Positions 25,790 to 35,149 of a DNA stretch of 64,000 nucleotides are shown here, in pieces. The translations under genes were made by a program, and so were the position numbers. The stretch is from JAJCYX01 sp965243825 (GTDB taxonomy: Bacteria > Chloroflexota > Dehalococcoidia > Lucifugimonadales > Lucifugimonadaceae). The notes below the pieces were generated by a model. That model saw only the letters and a list, made by a program, of their open reading frames with translations. It ran no database searches and had not been told where the DNA came from. The DNA is taken from positions 1 to 64,000 of the forward strand of contig CBDEVT010000001.1 in the NCBI GenBank assembly GCA_965243825.1, given 5' to 3'. Numbering within the stretch: the first letter of the stretch is position 1; every line of letters starts with the position of its first letter.

Positions 25790-26770
25790 ATGATCTGGAC
25801 AGTAACAGGCGGCCTGGGATTCATAGGCAGCCATTTCCTGGAGTTACTCGACCGCAAGGACGAGAAGTTTCACCTGATTGACAGGCAGACGTACGCATCG
25901 AACCCGATCGAGTCGCTGCCGCTGCGGCCGGAGTCGGTTCTAAGCAAGCGTTACGAAGACATTCAGGATCTCACCTCATTGCCGGAGTGCGACATTCTGG
26001 TGAACTTCGCAGCAGAGTCACATGTTGATCGATCGATCAATGAAAGCAGGTCATTCTTCAAGTCCAACGTACTCGGCGTCCACAACATCATCGACCTGAT
26101 TCGTGCGATGCCTGCCGAACAGAGGCCATTGCTTGTACAGATCAGTACAGACGAGGTTTTCGGTGACGCCACGTCTCCAGACGGGTCGGGTTCCGTGCGG
26201 GAGTTCGAACGTGATTCACTGTTGAATCCCCGGAACCCGTACGCCGCCTCCAAGGCAGCGGCTGAACACGTGGTTACCTCATTCCACACAACCTACGACG
26301 TTGATTACGTTATCGTCCGAATGACCAACAACTATGGGGTGCGCCAGTATCCTGAGAAGCTAATACCTGGCGCTATTCAGAAAATTCTGAATGGGGTTCC
26401 AATAACCGTTCATGGCCAGGGTTCACAGAAACGTGACTGGCTTCACGTGACGGACTGTGTTCAGGCTATCTACGGATTCGCGGAGCAAGCCTATGGCTCA
26501 AGGAGTCTTCGCAACAGTGCCTATCACGTAGCCGGTGAAAACCTTGTGTCGGTGAACGAAGTGGTCGAGCACATCCGCTCGATCATGTCAGAACGTGGCT
26601 ATGAATCTGAGGTCACGTTCGTCGCAGATAGATACTGCCAGGACGAAGCATACGGACTGGCGAACGACTGGCGGCACCCTGAGCGCGACATTCGTGCAGA
26701 TATCCAGGAAATCGTCGAGTGGCACCTGTCAAGATTGCCTGTGACTGCCGGCATGCCGGCAGCTGCCTAG
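25790..26770 (+). CDS. rmlB: dTDP-glucose 4,6-dehydratase
   Basis: Second enzyme of dTDP-L-rhamnose synthesis; converts dTDP-glucose to dTDP-4-keto-6-deoxyglucose using bound NAD. It shows the GxxGxxG motif in 'TGGLGFIGSHF', 'NFAAESHVDRSI', the catalytic 'STDEVFGD' and the 'YAASKAA' Tyr-xxx-Lys pair, and 'RMTNNYG', all typical of the short-chain dehydrogenase/reductase extended family. The preferred ATG at 25790 places the Rossmann motif at the N-terminus; a TTG at 25739 would add 17 residues. It precedes rmlD and rmlC. Strict RmlB versus a related UDP-sugar dehydratase is decided mainly by this context. Confidence 0.88.
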   Translation: MIWTVTGGLGFIGSHFLELLDRKDEKFHLIDRQTYASNPIESLPLRPESVLSKRYEDIQDLTSLPECDILVNFAAESHVDRSINESRSFFKSNVLGVHNIIDLIRAMPAEQRPLLVQISTDEVFGDATSPDGSGSVREFERDSLLNPRNPYAASKAAAEHVVTSFHTTYDVDYVIVRMTNNYGVRQYPEKLIPGAIQKILNGVPITVHGQGSQKRDWLHVTDCVQAIYGFAEQAYGSRSLRNSAYHVAGENLVSVNEVVEHIRSIMSERGYESEVTFVADRYCQDEAYGLANDWRHPERDIRADIQEIVEWHLSRLPVTAGMPAAA

Positions 26771-26793
26771 AAGACAGGTTTGAGGTTAACGAG

Positions 26794-27666
26794 TTGCGCG
26801 TAGTAGTAATCGGATCGAGGGGCCAGCTTGGCAGCGAACTGACCAAAGCATTTGGTCACGATGCGCAAGTGACCGGACTTGCACATAGCGATATCGAGGT
26901 CACGGATCATTCCGCCGTGGCCGAGATCCTGTCCAGGTGCCAACCGAACGTAGTGATCAACACTTCTGCCTTTCACAACGTTGACCTCTGTGAAACCGAG
27001 GCCGCTTCGGCGTTCGACGTGAACGCGCTGGCTGTTCTCAACCTGGCACGCGTCTGCGGGGAGCTCGGCGCAAAGTTGGTGCACTTCAGTACTGATTACG
27101 TCTTCGGTGGGGCCAGATCAGAACCGTACGGCGAAGACATTCCTGTTGAGCCACTCAGCGTCTACGGAAATTCGAAAGTCGCAGGGGAACAGCTCGTGCG
27201 CATCAGTCTCGAAGACCATTTGCTGATCCGGACAGCTGCGCTCTACGGACCGTCTTCGTTCGGAAATCCGAATGGAAACTTCGTAGAGAAGATGATCTCG
27301 CTTGCCGAGTCGGGCCGGGCGCTGAAAGTGGTTTCCGATCAACGGACAGGACCAACTTACACCCCCGATTTAGCGAAGACGGTTGTCAAGCTGGTCGAGC
27401 GAAAAGCAACCGGCACCTTCCACGTATCGAACACCGGTTCGGTGACGTGGCATGAGTTCGCTTCGGCGATATTTCGACACCAGGGACTCACCTGCGACCT
27501 GTCTGAAACAGACTCTGCGTCCTTTGGCGCTCCGGCACCCCGGCCTGCATATTCAGTCCTGTCCAATGAGAAGCAAATACAGACGACAGGCGATCAAATG
27601 CGGTCCTGGAAAACGGCACTAGTTGAATACCTCGATATGCGCAACGAAGCTCTACGCGCCGCTTAA
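26794..27666 (+). CDS. rmlD: dTDP-4-dehydrorhamnose reductase
   Basis: Final step of dTDP-L-rhamnose synthesis, reducing the 4-keto group with NADPH. Motifs include 'VVVIGSRGQLGSEL', 'NTSAFHNVDLCE', 'HFSTDYVFGG', and 'VYGNSKVAGEQ' with the catalytic Tyr-xxx-Lys. TTG at 26794 with GAGG eight bases upstream is chosen, since it gives the usual N-terminus and starts 23 bases after the rmlB stop. The product is 290 residues, the normal family size. Together with rmlB and rmlC it marks this locus as rhamnose-using. Confidence 0.9.
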   Translation: MRVVVIGSRGQLGSELTKAFGHDAQVTGLAHSDIEVTDHSAVAEILSRCQPNVVINTSAFHNVDLCETEAASAFDVNALAVLNLARVCGELGAKLVHFSTDYVFGGARSEPYGEDIPVEPLSVYGNSKVAGEQLVRISLEDHLLIRTAALYGPSSFGNPNGNFVEKMISLAESGRALKVVSDQRTGPTYTPDLAKTVVKLVERKATGTFHVSNTGSVTWHEFASAIFRHQGLTCDLSETDSASFGAPAPRPAYSVLSNEKQIQTTGDQMRSWKTALVEYLDMRNEALRAA

Positions 27667-27682
27667 GAATCAGGAGTCACAC

Positions 27683-28249
27683 ATGCCTTTCGAATTCGAG
27701 AAAACTGCCATTCCAGGCGTTGTGGTTGTAACACCTCGCAGGATCGGCGACAGCCGCGGATTCTTCCAGGAGGTCTACAAGGCATCAGAGTTCAAGAAGA
27801 ACGGCATTACTGACACATTCTTACAAGACAACCATTCCCGTTCCACTGCCGGTGTGTTGAGGGGACTGCACTATCAGAAGAATCCGCACGCCCAATCGAA
27901 ACTGGTTCGCGTCGTCTCAGGCGCCATTCTCGATGTTGCCGTGGACATTCGATCCGGCTCACCGACTTACGGCGAGTGGGTGATGGAGGAGTTGACCAGC
28001 GACAATGGCAAGATGCTCTACTGCCCTGCCGGCATGGCACATGGCTTCTACACACTGAGCGATGTCGCCGAGGTGGTCTACAAGGTTTCAAGCGAGTTCG
28101 AACCGAACGCGGAAAGTGGAATCGCATGGGACTGTCCTGAGATTAGTATCCCGTGGCCAGCCAGTGAAAAATCGCTATCTGAAAGGGACATGTTGTGGCC
28201 CAATCTCAGCGAAGCGGATCACAATTTCACATACAGCGAAGCCGCGTAG
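27683..28249 (+). CDS. rmlC: dTDP-4-dehydrorhamnose 3,5-epimerase
   Basis: Epimerises the 4-keto sugar at C3 and C5 between the RmlB and RmlD steps. It has 'GFFQEVYKASEF', 'DNHSRSTAGVLRGLHYQ' with the catalytic His, 'DVAVDIRSGSPTYG' and 'GMAHGFYTLSD', all typical of the cupin-fold RmlC. ATG at 27683 has AGGAG seven bases upstream and gives 188 residues, the usual length; an earlier in-frame ATG would overlap rmlD. RmlA, the thymidylyltransferase that starts the pathway, is not in the window. Confidence 0.93.
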   Translation: MPFEFEKTAIPGVVVVTPRRIGDSRGFFQEVYKASEFKKNGITDTFLQDNHSRSTAGVLRGLHYQKNPHAQSKLVRVVSGAILDVAVDIRSGSPTYGEWVMEELTSDNGKMLYCPAGMAHGFYTLSDVAEVVYKVSSEFEPNAESGIAWDCPEISIPWPASEKSLSERDMLWPNLSEADHNFTYSEAA

Positions 28250-28361
28250 CCTCCCGCTTCCCATGCAATTGCCCTGGAGGCACGTGATGAGGTGTTCATT
28301 GCTGGTTGTTGTCCTAGGCTAAACGGGAAGCACACACGCACCATACATCCATTCAGCCCTG

Positions 28362-28380
28362 CAATTTCATACTGAAATTG
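28362..28380. repeat. Perfect inverted repeat upstream of a GT-C gene
   Basis: CAATTTCA-TAC-TGAAATTG, an 8-bp perfect inverted repeat with a 3-base centre in the 232-base gap between rmlC and the next gene. It is AT-rich, so it could be an operator or a weak hairpin. No T tract follows. Confidence 0.5.
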
Positions 28381-28481
28381 AGAACAGATGGAACGGCTCC
28401 AGAACGCTTGCTTCTCGCAAGTCGGCCGAACATCCTGGGCAAGTGTCTCAGGTCTTCCAATCTGTGAACTGAAAGCCTGAG

Positions 28482-30230
28482 ATGGCGACTCGAACTTCAG
28501 CTCTAATTTTGTGGTCAACCCGACCCGTCGGTTGGTCCGATCTAAGGCGCTCGCTGACTCAGCCATCGGTTGCGGCGACGTTTCTTTCGTTGGTCGCTGT
28601 AGGACTTTCGGTGCTGGCATCAGCAGGTGTTCCCGTCACCGGCGATGCCGCGTTACACACAAGTCTCGCAAGTCAGATTAGCGATTCCTGGTCTTTAGAC
28701 ACAGATCCTGCGTCGCACTATCCGCCGCTGTTTCATGTTCTGGGCGCCATGTTCTATGCCGCGGCAGGTATCACAGGTCTGCATTTGCTTTCAGCGTTGG
28801 CTCTGGGCGCGACCGGTGCGGTGACATATTTGATCGCCCGGCAACTTGGCATGGGTCCTGCACCGTCGCTCGCGGCTCAGGCGCTGGTTTCCTTGAGTCC
28901 CGTAATGCTCTGGTACTCAGGGTTGATTCTGATGGAGCCGACCCTGGTGGCTGCCGTGATGTTGAGCGTTTTACTCACTCTTCGATTCAACGAGCATCCA
29001 ACGATCCAACGAGGTGTGGCACTGGTGTTGGCGCTTGTAACAATGCTTCTAGTCAAGCAGACAGCAGCTCCAGTCGCAGTGGCTGTTGTTGTGTTCCTGG
29101 CGCTTTCAGGTCGAGTGGGAGTTAAGAAAAGTTCCGCTGTTGCTGCTGCCACCCTCCTGCTCATCGCCCTCCCCTATCTGTGGGTCTACGACAACACCGG
29201 CGCGCTGATCGATCTGGGTCAACCGCCGCTCACAGAAGTTGAAGCTGATTCGAGTACGTTCCCCGGTTCACTGATTGCTGGAGGCTGGGTCGCCAAGCAA
29301 CCTGAATGGTCACTGGCACTTGAACAGGAAGTAGACAGTTCAGCGCTTTACAGGCAGGGAACCCAGGTTCATGAAAGCCGACACATCTGGGCCGTGAATC
29401 TAATTTCCTGGCAGAACTTCTCTCGTCTCCACACGCCATATCCTGCGGCATTCAGCGGATATAACCTTGGCCAGTTCTGGCCTACGACGATATTCGGGTC
29501 AGTCGGGCTTATGCTCGGATTCGGTGCTCTGACGTTTGCGGTTCGCCGAAGGTCTGACTGGACGCTTCTAGCTCTGGTGATGGTGATCTCTTACTTCGCT
29601 ATGTACTTCGGTTCGGACACAAAGAGGCTGTACCTGTTTGTAACCGCACTTAGTGTTTTGATCATCATTTTTGGTTATGAGACAGCCTGGAAATGGTTGA
29701 GGCGGCGAACGGGAAATTCTCCAAGATTTAACCGATTTTCAATCGCCGTCACCGTCGGAGTAGCAGCTTTACTGCTGGTATCGGCGCTTCCTCAGCTTCG
29801 CGCCCAATTTCAGGTACTTGATAATCGAGAGACCACCCAGGGTGGTGGGTTCGCCTCTGTCGGTGGAGTCGAATCTATCGCCGAGATCGGCGCGTGGATC
29901 AATCAGAATACCGAGCCTGGCCAGGGGTTCGTGGCAGCCAGCGTCTACGAGTGGGAGTACTACTCAGACCGTCAAGACCTCTGGGATGATGGTCTCGACT
30001 ATCGCCTTTATTTTCTTTCACCGGATCGGATCCAGCACTACCTGATGACCGCCGGAGCGAAGTACGTCGTTATTCGGACGAACCAGATCGTAGAAGACGA
30101 TGAGTGGAACCACATCGAACGAGTACCTCAGCAGTTCGTCACGGCGATTGAGGAGATGTTTCCGATGGTCCAGCAGAGCGTAACTGCGGACATCCGTGTC
30201 TACGAAGTGACTACTCAGCAACAGGGCTAG
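28482..30230 (+). CDS. GT-C-like membrane glycosyltransferase (family 39/83-like)
   Basis: A 582-residue membrane protein with about ten hydrophobic helices in the first 440 residues, then a soluble C-terminal domain. The first external loop contains 'GDAALHTSLA', the usual place for the acidic catalytic residue in GT-C enzymes that use lipid-linked sugars, and 'HYPPLFHVLG' resembles the dolichyl-phosphate mannosyltransferase/ArnT pattern. The C-terminal region ('AKYVVIRTNQIV') is typical of related bacterial proteins. Donor and acceptor are unknown. The ribosome site is weak. Context suggests it adds a sugar to an exported polysaccharide or protein. Confidence 0.72.
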   Translation: MATRTSALILWSTRPVGWSDLRRSLTQPSVAATFLSLVAVGLSVLASAGVPVTGDAALHTSLASQISDSWSLDTDPASHYPPLFHVLGAMFYAAAGITGLHLLSALALGATGAVTYLIARQLGMGPAPSLAAQALVSLSPVMLWYSGLILMEPTLVAAVMLSVLLTLRFNEHPTIQRGVALVLALVTMLLVKQTAAPVAVAVVVFLALSGRVGVKKSSAVAAATLLLIALPYLWVYDNTGALIDLGQPPLTEVEADSSTFPGSLIAGGWVAKQPEWSLALEQEVDSSALYRQGTQVHESRHIWAVNLISWQNFSRLHTPYPAAFSGYNLGQFWPTTIFGSVGLMLGFGALTFAVRRRSDWTLLALVMVISYFAMYFGSDTKRLYLFVTALSVLIIIFGYETAWKWLRRRTGNSPRFNRFSIAVTVGVAALLLVSALPQLRAQFQVLDNRETTQGGGFASVGGVESIAEIGAWINQNTEPGQGFVAASVYEWEYYSDRQDLWDDGLDYRLYFLSPDRIQHYLMTAGAKYVVIRTNQIVEDDEWNHIERVPQQFVTAIEEMFPMVQQSVTADIRVYEVTTQQQG

Positions 30231-30896
30231 CAGGACACGAGCTGAAGCCAGATCCTCAGTGGATGCTCGATTGTTCAGTGGTAAGAAAGACTCTTACCTT
30301 TGAGACGCGGATATGCGGCGTTTCGCTGGCCAAACTATCTGGATAAAGTCTCACATCCCCTGAAACCGAGTTCACTTTGAGATTGAAAGTCATTCGGTTC
30401 ACAGAGACTAACCTGGAGGGTCTCAGATGTGCCGTTGATGCCTGTCTACCTGGGCTTGCGTCACCTGTTCAATGTGATCCGTTTTCATCCCGATCAATGA
30501 GTCCAGAAATTGCGGCTTCGCGAACACTTCTGGAAAGGCAGGTCTCTGTTAGTTCGTAGCTAGTCTCTCTACTGCCGAACAGAGTCCCATCTCAGGCATC
30601 CAGACAGCTGATCTCAGGACTCTTACTGTACTGACCGAGTGACCAGATACAGATGTCTTCCAGTCTTCTCAGAAGGAAAGCGTTCCATCTGCCGACCGTG
30701 TTCGCCACGCACCTGTGGCGAATTGCTTACAAACGCGCAAGCGGGCGTCCTTAGGGCGAAGACGGTCAGGCTGTCCGCATCGGAAGTTACCAGGACCAGC
30801 TGTGCCGCCCCGGCAGAAGGGCAGCGAACAACTACTGTTGAAAGATGTTGCTCAGTCTGTAGCCGTACAGATGTAGTGCAAGAGCGAGACTATCGT
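30231..30896. other. Long gap without a supported gene
   Basis: 666 bases between a plus-strand gene and a converging minus-strand gene. At 30280-30298 a 7-bp stem (GGTAAGA-AAGAC-TCTTACC) followed by TTTGAG may be a weak terminator for the upstream gene. Open frames in the rest, including one of 120 codons starting at 30639, are rich in Arg, Cys and Ser and lack ribosome sites; I do not call them. The region may be decayed coding sequence, but I recognise no remnant. Confidence 0.4.
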
Positions 30897-31919
30897 TCAG
30901 CCAGTCAACTCTCGGTGGGCCTCCGGAAGGTCATAGTCTTCGCTATCTGGGCGAAAACCGCCTTCAGGTTCGAGGCGCGGAATGGACGTAGCGTGGGATA
31001 GATGCTCAAGTTCGCGAGTTCTGCGCTCGAATGAAACTCGCCAGATCAGCTTCAACAACGGTGCAATCGTGATCAGACCAAGTCCCGCCAGTTCAGTCGT
31101 CGGGTCAACCTGTACATCAATTCTGAACCGGCTACCGGCGCCTTCCGGTGACACCTTGATGACCTCTTTGTAAGTAAACCAACGACGAGTGACCTCGAAA
31201 GCCAGGTGTTTGCCTGAGTCGCTAAAACCAGATGAAACGGCTATGTCATGGTCTGGTGTCGAGCGTGTTGGCTCTATCAACACCGATTTTCGAGTTTCGG
31301 CACCTTCATCACTTCTACCCCAATCACTCCATAGCTTGTGATCTTCGACCAACAGCCAGAGATCCGATGGTTTCTTGGTCAGGGTGGCCTCATGTGCCGC
31401 ATTCAAGCCGATCAGGAATGTAGCGGGGTATTGAAACAGACGCCATGGCCTGTATTCGCGAGTGAGGGCTACTTGAATCCCATAGTGTGTCAACAAGAAT
31501 CCAACAATTGCATACAAGATATCGATTTTAGCTATCGAGAAAGTAGCCGGTGCGTCCAGAGCGACGAATGCTTGTCCAATCGTAATACCTAGTATTCCAT
31601 ACGACAATATGACCAGGCTACTATCGGATCGTTTTAGTAATACGGTATTGATCGCCATGCCGGCCAATAATGCTAAGAAAATTGTGGCCAATATTGTCTG
31701 GTAATCAAGCACTTGAATACACCTGATCTGTATCGGGTCGAATAATGACCGGTACTGCCTTCGCAAACGCGCAAGACAGTGACCCGTCTCTAGGGTGCTT
31801 AAATCATAGGGGGTATCTGAGGGAGGTATCCGAAATGAGTAGAGTGGTTTGGGTGTGAATCGTTTCCTCAGGTGGCCTGGCCCATAGGACCTGATCCAAT
31901 TCCGAAGAGTGGCATACAT
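30897..31919 (-). CDS. Membrane protein with a C-terminal SRPBCC-like domain
   Basis: Up to 340 residues. The middle part has three to four hydrophobic segments (about residues 72-180: 'ILATIFLALLAGMAINTVLL', 'ILSYGILGITIGQAFVAL'). The last 120 residues look like a START/SRPBCC lipid-binding fold: 'WFTYKEVIKVSPEGAGSRFR' then a C-terminal helix around 'PLLKLIWRVSFERRTRELEH'. The first 65 residues are Arg-rich and unlike a normal N-terminus, so the true start may be further in. It is the only minus-strand gene in this part of the polysaccharide locus. Function unknown. Confidence 0.5.
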   Translation of the reverse strand: MYATLRNWIRSYGPGHLRKRFTPKPLYSFRIPPSDTPYDLSTLETGHCLARLRRQYRSLFDPIQIRCIQVLDYQTILATIFLALLAGMAINTVLLKRSDSSLVILSYGILGITIGQAFVALDAPATFSIAKIDILYAIVGFLLTHYGIQVALTREYRPWRLFQYPATFLIGLNAAHEATLTKKPSDLWLLVEDHKLWSDWGRSDEGAETRKSVLIEPTRSTPDHDIAVSSGFSDSGKHLAFEVTRRWFTYKEVIKVSPEGAGSRFRIDVQVDPTTELAGLGLITIAPLLKLIWRVSFERRTRELEHLSHATSIPRLEPEGGFRPDSEDYDLPEAHRELTG

Positions 31920-32321
31920 CCCGCTCGTTGACAGCCCTCAGTCAAGTGTCCTCGGAGTTGCATCGTCAACGGGTCCAAGCAAGCAACTCCAGGTACCGAC
32001 AGCGAGGCTTAAGAACTGTCGGTCGAGGAGGCACTTGAGCCGCGTGCACTGCCAGGTAGAGCTGCAGTTCAACTCCTGATGCGTCGATCACGTTGGAGCA
32101 GTTCAGCACTAAATGACGGAGATCGGCCAACGGCTAATCAAGAACGGGAACGAGATTGTGAGAAGCAGGCTTACCTCAATCCAGGTGCAAGCCATCGCTA
32201 CATCACAACCTAACCCGCCACACACGTAGTTCCTACGCCGTAACAGGTGGTCACGTTTATGTTCACATGCGGGTAGCCAATCGCCTGGTTCAAAGCCAGA
32301 AGCATCAGAGTCTCCGGCCAC
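31920..32321. other. Divergent gap with a possible 31-residue minus-strand gene
   Basis: 402 bases between divergent genes. On the minus strand, ATG at 32305 preceded by GGAG (six-base spacing) opens a 31-codon frame ending at 32210: it begins MLLALNQAIGYPHVNINV and ends with CYGVGTTCVAG, placing two Cys near the C-terminus. It could be a small peptide, but there is no family support. The remainder shows no convincing promoter, terminator or repeat. Confidence 0.3.
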
Positions 32322-35141
32322 GTGATATCCGTAAATCGCCTGAATAGATCGACGCCGACGTTGAAGAAGACCCTGCAACTGTCAAGGGTCTACATCACGT
32401 TACTGGTCTTTGTGTCTGTCGGTATCCTGTTGACTTCCGCGCTAAGTCGCTGGTTGCTCAATTTAATGGGTGAATCCGCAGCGTCATTTGAATTCATCGA
32501 TTTCATAATTCCATCGATAATAATTACGGCTGTAGCTCTGGTACTGTACTCGAGGCCTATTGTTGACTATCGGCAAAGGTCGTTCGTCACGAATCGCGTC
32601 TTCTTGCTGGTCGTCATTACTGCCCTTGCCTGGATTGCGCTCGTATTGTTCGGTGACGGTATCATTCCGGCAACGATATGTGCCGGGATAATATTAGTTG
32701 CCATGCTCCGTCTCGGTGGACTTGGAGCCGTATTGCCGTTGGGCGAGATAAGGACCGCCAGGCGTCAGTTCATAGGAGTCATGCTGGGTGCAGGACTTGC
32801 CGGTGCATTCATTGCACTTGCGGGGTTCTGGAGAGCTTCGTTCTCTACCGACATCGGATTTCTTGCTCTAGAGATCGTGATGCTCACTGCGGCTTTTGCA
32901 GTGATAGGCACATTGACTTTCGTGGGAAGTCTGGTGTCTCACGCCACACTAGAGGATGGAGCGCTCACAAAGTTCACTGATCAATCTCTGTTCGCTGTTC
33001 TTATCCTGACCCTGATAATCGGCGTTAGCGCTGCCACTGTCTATCAGTATTGGACTCGCCTCGGCGTGTTCGATGAACCGCTTTCGCCTGCCACCTTCGC
33101 AACATCTCCACTCCAGTGCGAAAGTATCTTGTCGCATTCGATATCCGGAGACGAAACTCTTGAAGACAGCCTGGTCAGCCACATCAGTTCACATCATTCC
33201 GATTCATTCAGCGGTATTGCGACAATCGCATTGGTCACCGGGGAGAGCGCTGAACTCGACTCGTTGCGCACATTACTGCTGGAGGACGTGCGTCAGGGAA
33301 AGTATCTAAACCCTGGCGGATCGGTCAAGATCTGGCAATATCAGGCCGCGATACGCGCCTACTACTACCACCGGATTTCATCTGAGCATCCGAATTTGTT
33401 CAGCAGTTCAGAGCGCGACGAGATCGTTGATTGGTTCAGAGAGATCTACGAAGCTGCGAAGAGCATCACCTTAGCGGATTTTTACTATGCCGCCACTACG
33501 GCCGATCTCCCGAAGGGACCTTACAAAAATCAAGAAATTGGCCCAGGGCTTTTCGCAGTTCTGTCAGTAGTTCTGGCCGAGTCGCATCCAGAAATCGCCG
33601 AGTCTGCATCTGATTATGCTCGTGAGCACGGTCAGGGCTGGAGTAGTACTTTCCGAAATCCCGATGACGGGATCGTCTATCACGACACTATCTGGCTGGT
33701 TAACGCGTACTTCCTGGAGTCATTCCTTGAGGGCGAAAACGAGGACAACGACTCTAACCGAGAGCTGGCGTTCGAATGGCTCCTGGCGCAGCTTTCACCA
33801 ACCGACCATACAGTCGCCTACAACACAAATGAGGTGTACGCGCCCTTCGATACGTTCATCTTAGGCGCCTATCTAGAACAAGACGGTGTCTATTCCTGGG
33901 CGGCTCAACGGGCACTGTCTGAGTCGTATCACCGATCTGATCGTGATCCTATCGTCGGAGCAGCGTTCGCTACGGAGGTACCGGCACCTCGGACTCCGGA
34001 CATTGGTTCCTGCCTTTTGCTCGGTTCGAGTGGACTGGTTGATCAGGCAGGTCAACTGGAACCAGACAAGGTTGTGTTGCGGAGCGGATGGTCGGAAGAC
34101 GATTTCTACGCCCTTACCAATCTCAGGTTCGCCGGATGGCACGCGTATCCAGGCACCAACACCATCACGAACATTTCCGCCAACGGCCACACATTCGTAG
34201 GCGAAGCAATTGAGTCTCGCCCGCGCAGCTGGCTACCGAGAGCTGTGGCGACAATCCGTGATCGCCGGATACCCAGAAACACGTTGAATGGGATTCAATA
34301 TGAGCGGACGGGGCTCGAAGCCCTGACTCGCTCGATTACGGGCTTCGGCACGCGTTGGTATAACGACCCGCCTCAGTACGCGGAAGTACGTTCCCACTCC
34401 TTCACGGAGTCCAGTGATTTCGTCCACACAGCGATCAACGATTGGCATGGTCACGACTCTGAGCGTATCCAATTCTTGATCGGTGATGACGTCTATATCG
34501 TCGCCGACAAAGTTGACGGGATTAACACCGCAGCTGGAGTCACGTGGAATCTGAAGGGAGGGCTCAGCGTCGCTGACAACCACGTGACACTGAGACAGAA
34601 CGATGCCGAATTGCATGTCGGATTCTTTGCCACCGACCATAGTGTCGAGATCCGCCGTGAAGACATCGAAGGTACATTCGTTCCGGTCGACGATTTTACC
34701 GCAGCGAACACTCGTGTTTCAGTACCGATTGAGAGTGCCGATTCAATTTACATTACAGCATTCAGCTCAAATACCCTGAATTCAACATCAGTTGTTCCTA
34801 CGTTCGATTCCGTATCGGATGAAACATCATCTGATTCAATGGCACTACGATTTGACTCCGAACTCCATGGTGTCTCAATGTCGGCAATAAGCTTTACGCC
34901 ACATATTTACTCTTTTGCAAACTTTGAGACCGATGCCCGCGCCATTACGTTACAGGGCGGAGAATCAGATAGACGCATTACATTCTCAGAAGCAGAACTT
35001 TACTCTGAGCACAGAGATAACACGCCGACTGCAGTCTATTTAAACGACGATCCACTGGACAGTGAGTACTGGGTTTATGACGAGCAGGTACTGACCGTTA
35101 CTTTGCCAATTAACACAGGAAACTTGAGAATCGAAGGTTAG
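32322..35141 (+). CDS. Membrane-anchored heparinase II/III-like protein
   Basis: A 939-residue fusion. Residues about 20-250 contain six or so membrane helices. Residues about 270-560 form an alpha-helical region compatible with the alpha/alpha toroid of polysaccharide lyases. The following beta-rich part carries the heparinase II/III-like signature 'VVLRSGWSEDDFYALTNLRFAGWHAYPGTNTITNISANG', where family members have His and an Asp/Asn-rich loop for uronate lyases. 'DWHGHDSERI' lies further on. It probably cleaves or edits uronic-acid-containing polysaccharide at the outer face of the membrane, which fits the nearby ugd. Start GTG 32322 has no clear ribosome site. The lyase-family call is moderate. 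Confidence 0.65.
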   Translation: MISVNRLNRSTPTLKKTLQLSRVYITLLVFVSVGILLTSALSRWLLNLMGESAASFEFIDFIIPSIIITAVALVLYSRPIVDYRQRSFVTNRVFLLVVITALAWIALVLFGDGIIPATICAGIILVAMLRLGGLGAVLPLGEIRTARRQFIGVMLGAGLAGAFIALAGFWRASFSTDIGFLALEIVMLTAAFAVIGTLTFVGSLVSHATLEDGALTKFTDQSLFAVLILTLIIGVSAATVYQYWTRLGVFDEPLSPATFATSPLQCESILSHSISGDETLEDSLVSHISSHHSDSFSGIATIALVTGESAELDSLRTLLLEDVRQGKYLNPGGSVKIWQYQAAIRAYYYHRISSEHPNLFSSSERDEIVDWFREIYEAAKSITLADFYYAATTADLPKGPYKNQEIGPGLFAVLSVVLAESHPEIAESASDYAREHGQGWSSTFRNPDDGIVYHDTIWLVNAYFLESFLEGENEDNDSNRELAFEWLLAQLSPTDHTVAYNTNEVYAPFDTFILGAYLEQDGVYSWAAQRALSESYHRSDRDPIVGAAFATEVPAPRTPDIGSCLLLGSSGLVDQAGQLEPDKVVLRSGWSEDDFYALTNLRFAGWHAYPGTNTITNISANGHTFVGEAIESRPRSWLPRAVATIRDRRIPRNTLNGIQYERTGLEALTRSITGFGTRWYNDPPQYAEVRSHSFTESSDFVHTAINDWHGHDSERIQFLIGDDVYIVADKVDGINTAAGVTWNLKGGLSVADNHVTLRQNDAELHVGFFATDHSVEIRREDIEGTFVPVDDFTAANTRVSVPIESADSIYITAFSSNTLNSTSVVPTFDSVSDETSSDSMALRFDSELHGVSMSAISFTPHIYSFANFETDARAITLQGGESDRRITFSEAELYSEHRDNTPTAVYLNDDPLDSEYWVYDEQVLTVTLPINTGNLRIEG

Positions 35142-35149
35142 TAGTAGTC

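Noticed and set aside
28287..28322. 11-codon frame after a GGAGG (MRCSLLVVVLG)
   Set aside because: Too short to support as a gene, and no attenuator-like pattern follows it.
30639..31001. Open frame of 120 codons on the plus strand
   Set aside because: No ribosome site, Arg/Cys/Ser-rich composition, and it overlaps the 3' end of a better-supported minus-strand gene.
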